The position numbers and the translations under genes were made by a program. The notes under the pieces were generated by a model, which was not told where the DNA came from, did not search any database, and saw only the letters and a list, made by a program, of their open reading frames with translations. Positions 33,268-43,891 of a DNA stretch of 64,000 nucleotides are shown here, piece by piece. Positions within the stretch are counted from its first letter, which is position 1. Each line of letters begins with the position of its first letter. Location: NCBI RefSeq assembly GCF_004011695.2, contig NC_082411.1, forward strand, positions 1,658,001-1,722,000, in the 5' to 3' direction. This DNA comes from Ascochyta rabiei (Eukaryota; Ascomycota; Dothideomycetes; Pleosporales; Didymellaceae).

Positions 33268-34072
33268 ATGGACAGGCAGGCGTCATCTGGCGGACACGGA
33301 ACTCTCGAAATCCGTGATGTGACGAAAGTTCTAGAACAAAATCAGATTCCATGTTGTGTTGTTGGCGTGTCCGCACTCATGTTCTACGGCGTACCGCGAG
33401 TGCGAGATGTTTGAGTCCTAGATCGCATTACAAAAAGTGAACCTAACGTTTGAACAGAAGTGGGAGATCTGTATACCAACTGAAAAGGTGAAGGAGGCAG
33501 TTGACATATTACGGAAGCGCAACGAATACATCCAAACGAATGAGAAGCGGATTCCTCAGCCCATGTCGCTCGCGCATACGTATACGTGGTTTCGAGGCAA
33601 TATGTTAAACTTCGAATTTTGCTTAGTACCCTCTACGCACGCACGAATACCGGTCTACAGAAGCGTTGTATGCAGAAGCCCAAATGGGGTTCCGTATGCA
33701 CCGCTGGAGGAGTTGGTACAGAGCTACTTGGACACGCACGACCTGGTTTCTCTTTGCGATATTGTTGATGGAGCAAATCTCAGTTATGAATGGGGGCAGA
33801 TACACCTAAATCTGAATGGAACAACTGACGTGGAATGGGCACAGCAACGTAATGCAGAATTGATGGGAGGCGAGGGAATGTTTGATCCGTCTCTGCTTGG
33901 CAGCGTGTTCCCGACAGCTCAGGTTGAAAAGACCTCGCTGTGGCGGAAGACCACGGAAGATAAGAAGCAGAGGTTAGAACAGATGATGGTGCCGCAAGAC
34001 TTGTTTGAGACACGGTTTATGCTGAAAGGATCATCACCCGAACCATGGAGAGAACAGCGCCACTCATCTTAG
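33268..34072 (+). CDS. Nucleotidyltransferase-fold protein A, two exons
   Basis: Exon 1 33268-33408 and exon 2 33458-34072 join across a 49-bp intron to give about 251 residues. Near residue 30 it reads IPCCVVGVSALMFYGVPRVRD, followed across the splice by WEICIPTEKV: the G-S/A-x8-G-x-x-R-x-x-x-D/E-I layout of minimal nucleotidyltransferases (hGG[G/S]...DhD). Later GLPY/GVPY-like and CDIVDGANLSYEWG segments fit a fungal group of such proteins that I recall only as uncharacterised. One of the two expected metal-binding acids is replaced by Trp-Glu-Ile, so activity is uncertain. The 5' coordinate may be off by one base. A second, distantly similar gene lies at 34789-35793 on the opposite strand. 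Confidence 0.62.
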
Positions 34073-34788
34073 AAATCTCTGGAGAATCGAAGCCCTAATG
34101 TCAGACGTAAACTATTTCATTCTGCTCACCTGCACTTCCCAACGTTGGCAGCCGTTTACGGTCCTCACAGGTTGTGTTGCAACAGCACAGTTACACACAA
34201 CAACATCACCCCAGTGCACATCTTATTACTTCCAACACAGTACATGGTTTCTTCGGTTATGCAATTCGTAGCTGCCACTTGAGCACGAACCCTTTTTTAC
34301 GTACATCGCGTCCCTATCAGCATCATAACTAATAACACCATCACTTCCTCTGCCAAACATCTTGGCGGTTTCCATTAGTAGATGATTCGAAAGGTATTCC
34401 ATTGCCATTGTGCGAATGTTCTTGCGCTACGACATGTTTATATACTATTTACATCTCACTAACCGTTACTCGTTCCACCATTCCTAGAAGCAGAACAATA
34501 GTAACTCTACATTCCCTTGCTTCACGCAACTTGATCCTATGCGGTCTTCGCCTTTGGAACACTGTTGCCAATGTCAAGATCTGGCTTTAATGTAACAATT
34601 CTGTTGGAGTCATTCAACTGTATGTATGGGGGAGAATTTGAGGATTGTGTGAGGTTTGTATTGCAGAAACCATGGAAGTTTATTGGGTGAGTGACCGTAA
34701 ACAGCGCTAGTTCCAGATAGGCATCGATCCATCACCAAAGGTGAGTTGCAACTGCAGAGAAAGAGAGACCCTAAACAGTGACAGATTC
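34073..34788. other. Spacer between two convergent nucleotidyltransferase-fold genes
   Basis: About 700 bp without a motif-bearing frame. It should hold the 3' ends of both flanking genes, which point toward each other. Confidence 0.45.
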
Positions 34789-35793
34789 CTACAAAGGCGC
34801 CCACTGCCATTCGCCTTTAACTAATCTCCTGTATCGCCTATACGTTTCGTCCCAAACCCAATCAGCGCCGGATGCTTCTGGTTGGGAAGATTGCTGCTGA
34901 ACAGGTGCCGACTGGCCTTCGGCCAGTCCAAGCTTCTGTCTCATCCACTCAATGAAGGCTTTATTTCCTGAGTTCATCTCTGCATACTTATCTAGAAACG
35001 CCAGGCGATATGCTTTATCAATATGACTATTGTACTGAGGCATCTCCATTTGATACTGGCTGATGAGAAAGACCAGATCTTGGTAATCGTTTGTGTTCGT
35101 TTTCCCGCGTGTGATGAAAGCATGAAATTTTCCTCGCAAGAGATACAAGGTATTCACCACTCTGGCATTGAAACCATTTGGTAGTGTAATAACCTCAGAA
35201 GTGTTGTTGTTGATGTCCGTAGGACTGTTCAAATGACCTAGGCTATTAGCTTAAGTCACCCTTACAACACTGCATCACCTACCGCTTATGATTACGTCGA
35301 CCTGAACAGCAAGGTTTGGTGTGTCTTTATAACCTTGATCATAAGACATTCCGGTTTGGACAAACAGATTAACAGCTGTTTGACCATAAGTTTGAGGAAA
35401 ACAAATCCTGTCCATTGCTTAGTGTATATGCTACAACCCACGTGCAAGAAGATCGCCGTGATAAACCAAAGTACTTCTCTATGCAGAGGAGGTATAATGG
35501 CGAAAAGACAATTTCTTCTGCCTGAAGTTGAATGTAAGCACGTACCGAGGCATTTGCAACAGCGTCTTCCTAAACAACTCCATGGTAGTTGCAACAGCAA
35601 TATCAACGTCTTGTGTCTCTCGGGAGCCGCCCCTTAGTCGGACAGTCCAGCCTCCTAGGAAAGCGTACGGTATATTTGCGTTTCGACAAATTTGTGCAAG
35701 ATGGTTTGCTGCTAAGAACAAATGATTAGAGGTAGGTTGCCGTGATGCATAGTAAAGTTCGCCAAATCGATTGGTATCGTATACTTCTGCCAT
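34789..35793 (-). CDS. Nucleotidyltransferase-fold protein B (AbiEii-like), several exons
   Basis: Exon 1 from ATG 35793 contains IPYAFLGGWTVRLRGGSRETQDVDIAV, the complete GGW-x-RGGSR-T-DVDI nucleotidyltransferase signature with both metal-binding aspartates (quoted here in pieces: GGWTVRLRGGSRETQDVDI). A middle exon (to about 35275) has DTPNLAVQVDVIISG, supplying the third acidic position. The last exon (34789-35233) begins GHLNSPTDIN, and has GKFHAFITRGKTNTNDYQDLV, like the helical tail of bacterial AbiEii/MNT proteins. Intron 2 (GTAGGT...CCTAG) joins well. The exon 1-2 junction between 35554 and about 35424 could not be settled and may hide a frameshift. Role unknown; nucleotide transfer to RNA or protein is what such folds do. 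Confidence 0.65.
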
Positions 35794-36052
35794 TTGAGCA
35801 GAAAAGAGACAGAGAGATGAGAAGTAGTTTAGCTATCATATGTTTAAGTACGTGATGGTCTATTTGTACTCGCTGAATCTGGAATCAGGTAGCAACACCT
35901 TTCTATGCGTGCATGCAACACCAGTTCCTCAGGCGACCTCGGTAATGCTAGGCGCAGCGGACGGTGAGCCGATCGAAGTCGGACCCCGAATCCAATATGG
36001 GATCGGGCCAGCTGCAAGAACGCCACCTTGACGCACTGATACCGTTCACCCA
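35794..36052. other. Short divergent promoter region
   Basis: Lies between the minus-strand nucleotidyltransferase gene and the plus-strand small gene. Its weak open frames have no motif. Confidence 0.35.
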
Positions 36053-36460
36053 ATGAGCGACGCTCACGAAGGTGGCCGTGCATATGATGCAGCTGCCAAG
36101 ATCCTTAGACAGACGGATCAGATCAGGAAGGTGATAGCGAAGGCTGGAATTTACGAGGGAGTTTTGGAAGAGTAAGCCATTGATACTCTCTGTTGCGTGG
36201 CGCTAACCTTGCTATAGCACAGCAGCAGTACTTACCAATCCGTTACAAGTAAGTGCGCGCCGTAGCGCTCATGAGTTCCCGCTATTGTAAGAGCTATTTA
36301 CTTGTCGTGACGGGCCTGCATTAGTCTGTGCTTGCTTAGCTGTTTCGGCCAGCTACTGAGCCCTACGCTCAACCCTACGCTCAACCCTACGCTCAACCCT
36401 ACGCTCAACCCTACCACTCAACCCTACCGCTCAACCCTACCACTTAAATCTACGCTCAAT
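36053..36460 (+). CDS. Small gene whose last exon runs into the minisatellite (tentative)
   Basis: Exon 1 36053-36171, exon 2 from about 36218 and exon 3 from about 36340 have good borders: GTAAGC...CTATAG, then GTAAGT...GCTTAG. The joined product begins MSDAHEGGRAYDAAAKIL, a basic helix (RQTDQIRKVIAKAG), then TAAVLTNPLQ. In the third exon the frame enters the 12-bp array and reads Pro-Tyr-Ala-Gln repeats before stopping. Thus the array may be coding, or it may have replaced the real 3' end. No domain recognised. Confidence 0.4.
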
Positions 36461-36660
36461 CCAACGCTTCAGTCTACGCTCAACCCTACGCTCAACTCTA
36501 CCACTTAAATCTACCACTTAAATCTACGCTCAATCCAACGCTTCACTCTACGCTCAACCCTACGCTCAACTCTACCACTTAAATCTACCACTTAAATCTA
36601 CGCTCAATCCAACGCTTTACCCAATACTCAACCTGACGCTTAATCCTACGCTTAACTTTA
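36362..36660 (+). repeat. 12-bp minisatellite array 2 with 74-bp higher-order repeat
   Basis: Starts with five tandem TACGCTCAACCC units, then variant units (CTACCACTTAAAT, CAATCCAACGCTT). A larger block restarts at 36451, 36525 and 36599, a 74-bp period. It ends immediately before the ATG at 36676. Unit sequence is shared with arrays at 32275 and 38431. Confidence 0.92.
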
Positions 36661-36675
36661 CGCTCGAATCACACC

Positions 36676-37611
36676 ATGCCTGCTCGACGGAAGGATGTAC
36701 GAAATGGATTTCGAGATGTTGACTCAGCCTGGGGACAACTCAAAGAAACAGAAAAGGATCTGTTGTATTCACTATTCCTGTCTAAGGTGCAATCTAAGCG
36801 CCACGCAAAAGTAATTGCCAATAGAGAGAAAACAGCGCAAAGCAAATATGGACGAAAATATAACCACTTCCTCAACAAGGTGGATGAGGCTTATTACGAG
36901 CTGTGTATAGTCGCTTTCTCAAGAGTTCAGGTTGATTCTACGAAGGAGGATGTTCTTATGGGTTTGGCTACAAAAACTAGAGAAAAGAGTGGTAACATAC
37001 ATCCTCGCATTCGATCGTTCTTTACAAACTTAAGGAAACCTAAAGCTGTATGGGCTCCTCAAGAGTCCAGTTAAGGATCAGCAGGTATATCTGAATCATG
37101 GTACGAGTTCACACACGCTGAGCTAGAAGGAACGGTTAGCATGTTTGGTGAAGCTATGGCGAAGAGAATCAAAAAAGTGCAGATGGACCAAGACTAGAAA
37201 GCAGTGACAATGCACTTTCCCAAAAAGCCAACACCAGAATTCTCTTGTTTTTTAAAGCTGGAGATTTCCGAAGGATACCTAAAAGAGCTCGCGATGGAAC
37301 TTTTCAAAATTGAGGTGAGTTGGGTACAAAATGCTTTCCAAGTCATTCACGAGAATGGGATGGTGCAGAAAATGCCTGAATTCACGCACAAAGGCGCCTT
37401 AGATGAGGACATCGCGGTAGTATTTGACCCTGAGATAGGTAGTGCGATCACTGAATGTGTACTACGACAAAGGGAATTAGCAGAAGGAAAGAGCCGAACA
37501 GGATGTGTCTCAATGATCTTTGCGAAAGGTGAAGGAACACTCATTTTAGCATTAGGCGTAGAAAGAGGTGTTCAGATTCAGAGTAAGCTGTATACTAAGA
37601 ATAATACATAA
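36676..37611 (+). pseudogene. Unknown gene, single frame with two nonsense codons
   Basis: From ATG 36676 one frame runs to the stop at 37611, broken only by TAA at 37072-37074 and TAG at 37195-37197. Between and after the stops the same frame stays open and codon-like (SWYEFTHAELEGTVSMFGEA, then FPKKPTPEFSCFLKLEISEG). The 311-codon product has a basic N-terminus, a helical middle (SKVQSKRHAKVIANREK) and a beta-rich end. Both stops are what CAA and CAG codons become after C-to-T change in a CpA context, the RIP-preferred site. Read-through or an intron over each stop is possible but no GT..AG pair fits. Family unknown. Confidence 0.6.
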
Positions 37612-37613
37612 TG

Positions 37614-38055
37614 CTATCCCACTCTGAATTGTCCTCCTGCGATGTACAAACTCATGCCTGAGCTGACCGTCAAAGAACCATCACGCCAGCTGGAGAGAGA
37701 AGTCAAATGCTCCTTTCCATCGCTGTCCTTCTCAATGACCGTGACATCGCTGTCTTTCCACTGCACTTCTTTGCCACTTCCTTTTACCCAACTAACGCCG
37801 TTCACTTTTACATTTGAAAAATCTGTGTTCGCATCGAGAGGTTTTACATTATCGGGATTGAAAGCCTGATAATAACAGTTAGAGTGAGGATTGTATATCT
37901 TAAGAAAGACTTACCATCAAGTTGAGCTGTCTGACGAAAACTAGGTATATTCGTAATGCGCCAGGTGAAGCTGGCGTCTCTCGAGTTCGCGCGGTCGCGT
38001 GCCTTGACTTGAGATTTTGTGTGTTTGCTGATAATGGAGATCACAGCAGAGATCG
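37614..38055 (-). CDS. Hypothetical beta-rich protein, 5' end unclear
   Basis: The last exon (37614 to about 37878) has WVKGSGKEVQWKDSDVTVIE and a regular strand pattern ending in YIAGGQFRVG. A preceding exon (about 37916-38055) reads SQVKARDRANSRDASFTWRI and ends at a strong GTAAGT donor. The phases of the two exons differ by one as I read them, so there is either a different acceptor or a frameshift. No ATG is found upstream before an acceptor-like TACATAG at about 38060, so a first exon is missing. It converges on the two-stop relic 3 bp away. Confidence 0.4.
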
Positions 38056-38430
38056 CGCTATGTACGTGTCTAGGATGTGCTGCTGAAGGTGAAGTTCACA
38101 AGCTTTAAAGGCTGAGGGCTGTAGAACGAGGTTAGTGGGGTCGTGGAGCAATGTGATTTGTCGCAAGCGTCAGGCACTCACGCCTTTGGGCCGTAACGTA
38201 GACCCTGAGGATAAGGGTATCGCAGTGTATTAAGTAACTATGCTGGTGTTGAAAAGGTTGTCCGCCTGTCTGGTGCATATGAGAATACCAGACGGGATCG
38301 TGGTGTTTTGTTGGCCATCTACTTCCGAAAACACTGATCCGCCTTCTGAAAGCCCCGCGCTGTCACGTGAGCAAACTTGCAGCCTTAGAAAGTTACCCCG
38401 CACTGTCACGTGAACATATAATGAAGCCAA

Positions 38431-38473
38431 GCGTAGGGTTGAGCGTAGAATTAAGCATAGGGATGGGCGTAAG
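38431..38473 (-). repeat. Inverted remnant of the 12-bp minisatellite
   Basis: GCGTAGGGTTGAGCGTAGAA and following units are the reverse complement of the TACGCTCAACCC unit. Together with array 2 it brackets the 1.8 kb that carries two unknown genes in opposite orientation. Confidence 0.8.
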
Positions 38474-38815
38474 TGCAGCCGGGCGGAACAGTAAGAAGTC
38501 TAAGCCACGGCGCACCTTGCATGCGCTCAAATCGATATACGGCTAGGCATGGAGTTTGATGCGCATACACACTTGTGGATCACAGGATGCATGAGCTTAC
38601 GGAACCACTCCAACCTTTACCCCCACCCCCCCTTCCAACGAGTCTTTTATGAGATGGGAAAGCGGAAAGCCTTAGAGCGGGCCAACGCTTGGCTGGCTGA
38701 TGTGCATGACATATATCATCCTCCACAAGGCTAGACGTTCTCCAGATCACCGACGGTCTTTCAAAAGTTGACTTCTTGCATGAGGTTGTCGTCTTCTGAT
38801 AAACTCAAAGGCACA
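38474..38815. other. Spacer, no feature seen
   Basis: The plus frame 38549-38734 starts with ATG and has a His/Pro-rich middle, but no splice partner or motif supports it. Confidence 0.35.
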
Positions 38816-39203
38816 ATGACCCAAGCTTCTGCGTCTGTTACAATGGCGAAAGTATGTATGCGTATCCCTGGTGCGCTCAGATCTAACTATCAGATAGAGA
38901 CAAAAAGTGCTCATGCCCACTATTGAGGGTTACTCGTCGAATTGGGACCGTACACGATTGAGTGAAGAGATCCGGCACAGGACGGAAACAGAAGAAGACG
39001 AGAAACTTTTCAGCTGTCTTGAATGGCTTCGATCATACATCACAACTTGTTTTACGAATACCACACCTAGAACCCCAGCTACGAAGCAACTACCTGTGTC
39101 TAGCGAGGAAGTCGCAGGAAAGCACATAGCCCTGCAAGCTGCTTGGAAAATATCGGTCCTCCGCCCAGGTCGTAGGTTGCTTCCGTTCAACTCGCAATGC
39201 TAG
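38816..39203 (+). CDS. Hypothetical protein, two exons, 113 aa
   Basis: Exon 1 38816-38851 (MTQASASVTMAK) and exon 2 38898-39203 join in phase across a 46-bp intron with GTATGT donor and GATAG acceptor. The product is helical and acidic in the middle (LSEEIRHRTETEEDEKLF) with a predicted amphipathic helix CLEWLRSYITTC. No domain recognised. The tiny first exon and good donor support a real gene; small size limits confidence. Confidence 0.42.
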
Positions 39204-40680
39204 TGATCCTGGAAGCTAATGTCGCATAGAGAATGGAAAGTACCTATGTAGTCAGTGCAGTGGTTCATTTAGCTGCGTAGATCTCTACATTTTCCACCCA
39301 GCAAAACGCCACGAGGCAGAGACGCCGTCTGGTCTCCTCATCCCGCACTACAAATTAAGCGACTCTAAGGAAAACACAGCACACTGAACAACCATACCAA
39401 GGGACAATATTGTTGATCTTTACTTCCCTACGACTCTACTACATAGGGCTACTTCTTTGACTGCTTCTTATAAGATAATTGTGAAAGAGTCTTGACTAGG
39501 CTACTCTAGTTAATTTGCGGCATACAAAAAGACCTTGCAAACAGTAAAGGCTAATGATGCAATCCTCTACAACGACATTAACGCAATTCTATCTATTAAG
39601 TCTTTGTTTATGACCATCAAAGGTGTTCTCTGCTAGGGAGTGCTTGTTCTTACCAAGTCTGACACAATTAGACTCCTGCAAGGTGTGAGTCTTAGTGCGC
39701 TCCTTGTACATGAGCGCATTATGAGGCAGGTGGAATTATACTCTAGGCGATTATGCTTATAATGAGGCATTGTTGATGCAATGAAGGCGCATTTTCTTGC
39801 CGTGTCCTATCTACTCAGGCTTCCTACCTGAAGAGATACTAGATGAATCCGAAATTCAAAAATTAGAAGGGGCCGAAGAGCTTTTACTCAAGCAATGCTC
39901 TCTGCTTGTTGAGTCCCAGGCTCACCTAGTTTCGAATCTGTAGACCAACTTCTAATGCCATCAAGTCTCTCTTACACTGCTGGATTTTTGACATGTCGCG
40001 TCCTGTCTTTTGTATGCGCGGACATCCACCGATAGCAAAGGCTATTATAGTCCTTCACCTGCTTGTAACAATCTACACATCAATAAAACAGGTGGCAGCC
40101 GCTTCGTCAGACCTCTGTGGCACCGCAAGAGCAGACCATCACGCTCTCCCTGACCCTGCGCCCTCTGTGGCGTAGTGAGATCGAGAGAAAAGGACGCTCT
40201 CTGTGCTCTCCCCTTGGGACGACATTCCCAATTGCGACGTTGCTGCCCACACTAAGTGCAAGCATCACAACCACCTCCATCACCTATACTGTCAGTCCTA
40301 GAGGCGCAGTACAAGCTGAAATGAGATCCGAGCCGAACGATTGTTAAAGCTACTAAAAGTAGCGTGGGATCGGCGAGGCGCACACTCATGATACGTAGAG
40401 GAGAGAGGGGGCGCTTCCTCTAGCAGGAAATGACATTAATTACTTGATCTAGATGGTAGTACTTGACAAATGACGGAACGAAACAAAGGAGAGTAAACTT
40501 TACGTGGCACGCGATGATTTACATGCTGACGTGGAATAGACATTGTGGGTGTTATCGCGCGTTCACGTGAGGTAGAGATTATCGTTCGTTGCCACTAACA
40601 TGCTGATGTTGTGCTGAGTCAGACTCCTTAGCCTGCGCTTTGGTCGCGCATTCGCCGCTTGTACCCTCCTTGTTCTCGAC
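39204..40680. other. Degraded spacer upstream of FunK1
   Basis: No gene supported. The frame around 39510-39760 gives long readable stretches broken by a few stops (for example NDINAILSIKSLFMTIKGV), suggesting an old coding element that I could not identify. The open frames at 39993-40347 are probably chance. Confidence 0.4.
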
Positions 40681-43199
40681 ATGTCCTCTCACCATGCACT
40701 TTCGGCCACAGTCACTTCTTCTATTTACGACATATCGCGTCTTACAAAAGCCTGCGCATGCAACCTCATTCGTGCGATCAAACTGCTATCCTTCACGCGA
40801 CTACAAACGATGGCATTTCCGTCTCGGTTGGACATACTCAATTCTAAGCCCATAGGAAATGGACTAAGCAGCGTTCGCAATTCATTCAATTCTCTATGTA
40901 AGGAGCAAGGGATACCGGCTTCTTTGTCTGCTTTAGATTGGATTGCGATTGAAGGTACCTCGACTTGAACACGTCAACATCCACTTCTAACGCGCGCTAA
41001 GATGTTCAAAACCTATCGCTTGCTCTTATCTCAGCTCTTCAAATCCATCCTGCTGCCCGCCTCCTACCCTCTAAGACCGGGGGCAAACACCTTTTTAGCA
41101 ATCTCTCGAAGCTCAACTCTGCGATTAGCTCCGACGACTTTGACCTAGAACGGGTAAGACCATTGTGGAACGCAGTCCTAAAGAACGAATCCGACGATAT
41201 CATTTGGAGCCAAGCCGAAACCGCCGTCACCGAATCGACGCCCCCACCACGCCCTGTCTCGTCCTTCCAACAAACACCCCTATCCATCAACACGGGCAGC
41301 TTCGCGAATTCGACCGAGCACCGTAAACACGTAGATGGTGTGCTAAAGGAGGAGCTGGGACAACTGTACGTTGGCGTACCTGGTTATTTCAAGGCGTTCT
41401 TCGGAGACGTGCCAGGTCTAGAATCGGCGGCACAAGCTGTGCTTGACAAGTGCCAGGAAGGAGAGAGTCCGCTCTATCAGGAGGAGAGCGGCTGGCAAGG
41501 TTGGCCTGAAGGGGCGAGGGAAGGGGAGGTGTTAAGCTGGTTTGCACCGCTTACAGAGCAGCTCTTGGATTTTGCAGAAGAGCATCGGCCGGGCCCCAGG
41601 ATTCGACGCAGAACCGTAGCACGACCTCATCAGCCCTTGCAGGGTTCCACGGCCGATCGAAAGCTGGACATCAGCTTCGTAGACGATGAGAGCGCTGGTG
41701 TCAACTCCAAATATCACTAGTCACGCATTCTCGTGCCGGGAGAGCTCAAGAGCAACGCGTTAGCCGACAAAGCGTCTAAAGCGTGGCTCAACCTGGGCCG
41801 GTATGCGAGGGAGGTGCTTGCCGCTCAAGACAGCCGCCGCTTCGTTCTTGGCTTCACGCTGTGTGGATCGCTTATGCGGCTGTGGAGCTTCAATCGACTG
41901 GGGGGCATCGCCTCCGAGCAGTTCGACATCAACGAAGACGGTCTGCAGTTTGTGTCTGCAGTGCTGGGGTTTCTCTGGATAGGCGAGGAGCAGCTGGGCT
42001 TCGATCCGACCATCATCACAGCCGGGGACAAGCGGTACATCGAGATCGAGCGGGACGACGGCAAAGAGCGCCTCGTCATCAACAAGATGATAAAGCGAGT
42101 AGCTTGTGTCGCCGGTCGTGCAACGACTTGCTGGAGAGTGCATCGGGCAGACAAGCCCAGCACTTCGCTCGTAGTCAAAGACTCCTGGCAGTACCCGGAG
42201 CGCGAAGAAGAGGGCGAAATGCTACGCGAAGCAACCGAGAAGGATGTGGTGAACGTTGCAAGGTACTTCCACCACGAGACGGTCCGTGTCGGTGGTCAAG
42301 ATGACAACATCCGCACCAATGTACGCAGAGGCCTAGACATAACGAAAGCAGAAAACTACACAATAAAAAAGCCAATGCCGCCGCCAAGCACGACTGGGCG
42401 GCGGGCTTCACGAAAAGATAGAAGCAGTAGTCTCGCTGGGCGGAAGCGATCCTCAAGCTACACGGATGCACCACTGCCACATAGCAAGCGCACTTGCTCG
42501 AGCTCTCCGACGAAACCGGCCATTGCGAACCGCATCCATCGACGTGTCATTGTGCGTGACTACGGGAAGCCCATCTACAAATCAAGCTCCCGGACCAGCC
42601 TACTTGCCGCACTGGAGGGCTGTATCGAGGGTTACGAGTCCCTACACACGCAGGCGGGCATGCTTCAACGCGACATCTCACCGAATAACCTGCTGGTGAA
42701 CGAAGAGGACAACTCGTCATGGCCCGCCTTCCTGATCGACCTTGACCTTGCAATCAAGGAGCAGCGCGAGCAAGCTTCGGGAGCGCGTGGGAAGACCGGC
42801 ACGCGAGCTTTCATGGCCATTGGAGTGCTCTTTGATGACGAACAGCACTTGTTCATGCACGATCTCGAATCGTTTTTCTGGGTGCTCTTTTGGATCTGCA
42901 TTCACTATGACGGACAGCAGGAGAGGATCGTTCCACGATTTGACAAATGGAACTATCTTGACGCTGAAGAACTAGCTGATTCGAAAAAAGGAGTTGTGGT
43001 TGATGAGCGAGACTTTCTCAAGACAGCGCAGACGAACTTCACGCCATATTATCAGTCGCTGATATCTTGTGTCAATAAGCTTCGAAGAAAAGTATTTCCC
43101 AACGGCGAGAGATGGAGGGATCCTAGCCCGCAGCTGTACCTTGATATGAAAGGGATCCTCCGCGCAGCTCGGAATGAGCTAGAAGAATTAGAAGGATGA
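40681..43199 (+). pseudogene. FunK1 protein kinase with a single nonsense codon
   Basis: Exon 1 40681-40954 and exon 2 41002-43199 join across a 47-bp intron and give 823 codons in one frame, broken only by TAG at 41718-41720 (codon 331), just before SRILVPGELKSN. In FunK1 proteins this place usually has Trp (family recollection), and TGG to TAG is a RIP-type change. Downstream, the kinase core is intact: VLFDDEQ, catalytic loop LQRDISPNNLLV near residue 645, LIDLDLA in place of DFG, and GTRAFMAIGVL as activation segment end. Gln replaces His of HRD, which is tolerated in some of these kinases. A Ser/Arg-rich insert lies near residue 520. FunK1 kinases are expanded in fungi; targets unknown. 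Confidence 0.82.
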
Positions 43200-43891
43200 A
43201 GCTGCATTAGTACTCTTGTAGTAGTGTAAAAGCTACGCAAGGCTGGATGTAAAGCGTGTGCTAATTTAAGTAGCACCTGGCTTGTCACTAAGTGTACAAC
43301 GGAGCTCGAATATCGAATTTTGGTGGGTGTGTAGTTCATTCTCGATGACAAACAGCGTCACGCTGCGCAGCCACAATTATGCTTCGCCGCTCCGCCAAAA
43401 GCACATTAACCCAGCTGCTCTTCGCAGACTCAATGCGACGTGTATGGGTGGATGGAATCGGAGGAGTGCTGGTTACATTATTGCAAAGCTACTGTACTGA
43501 AAGGCCGGTCTGGCATATCTGCTACGACTGGTATGTTTGGCTCATGTATGGCTCTCGACAGCTGCAGAGGATATCGCACAGACCGTGCAATGCGGTGCTG
43601 TCACGGGTTCCAAAGGCGAAATGGAGAGAAAAATGCCCCACGAATACAGGGCGGTAGCCCAGCAAGACAGATAGCGGTGCTGGGGTGAGAACGAAAGATG
43701 GAGGTGGTTGAGTCGAAGGACGAGCGAGGGGGGACTAAAGCGGCGAGGCGCCAAGCGAACGTCCATTTCCTGCTTCAGTAATTAACCCCCGTTTCTGAAT
43801 GCAGCTCCACCTTCACACACATACCCACTGATATAAAATCAAGTTTGTCCTCGCATCGTTAAGCATCTTCCTTCCAAATACATTATTAACA
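43200..43891. other. Intergenic, no feature seen
   Basis: 3' region shared by FunK1 and the convergent small coiled-coil gene. Overlapping open frames at 43282-43766 on both strands have no motif. Confidence 0.4.
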
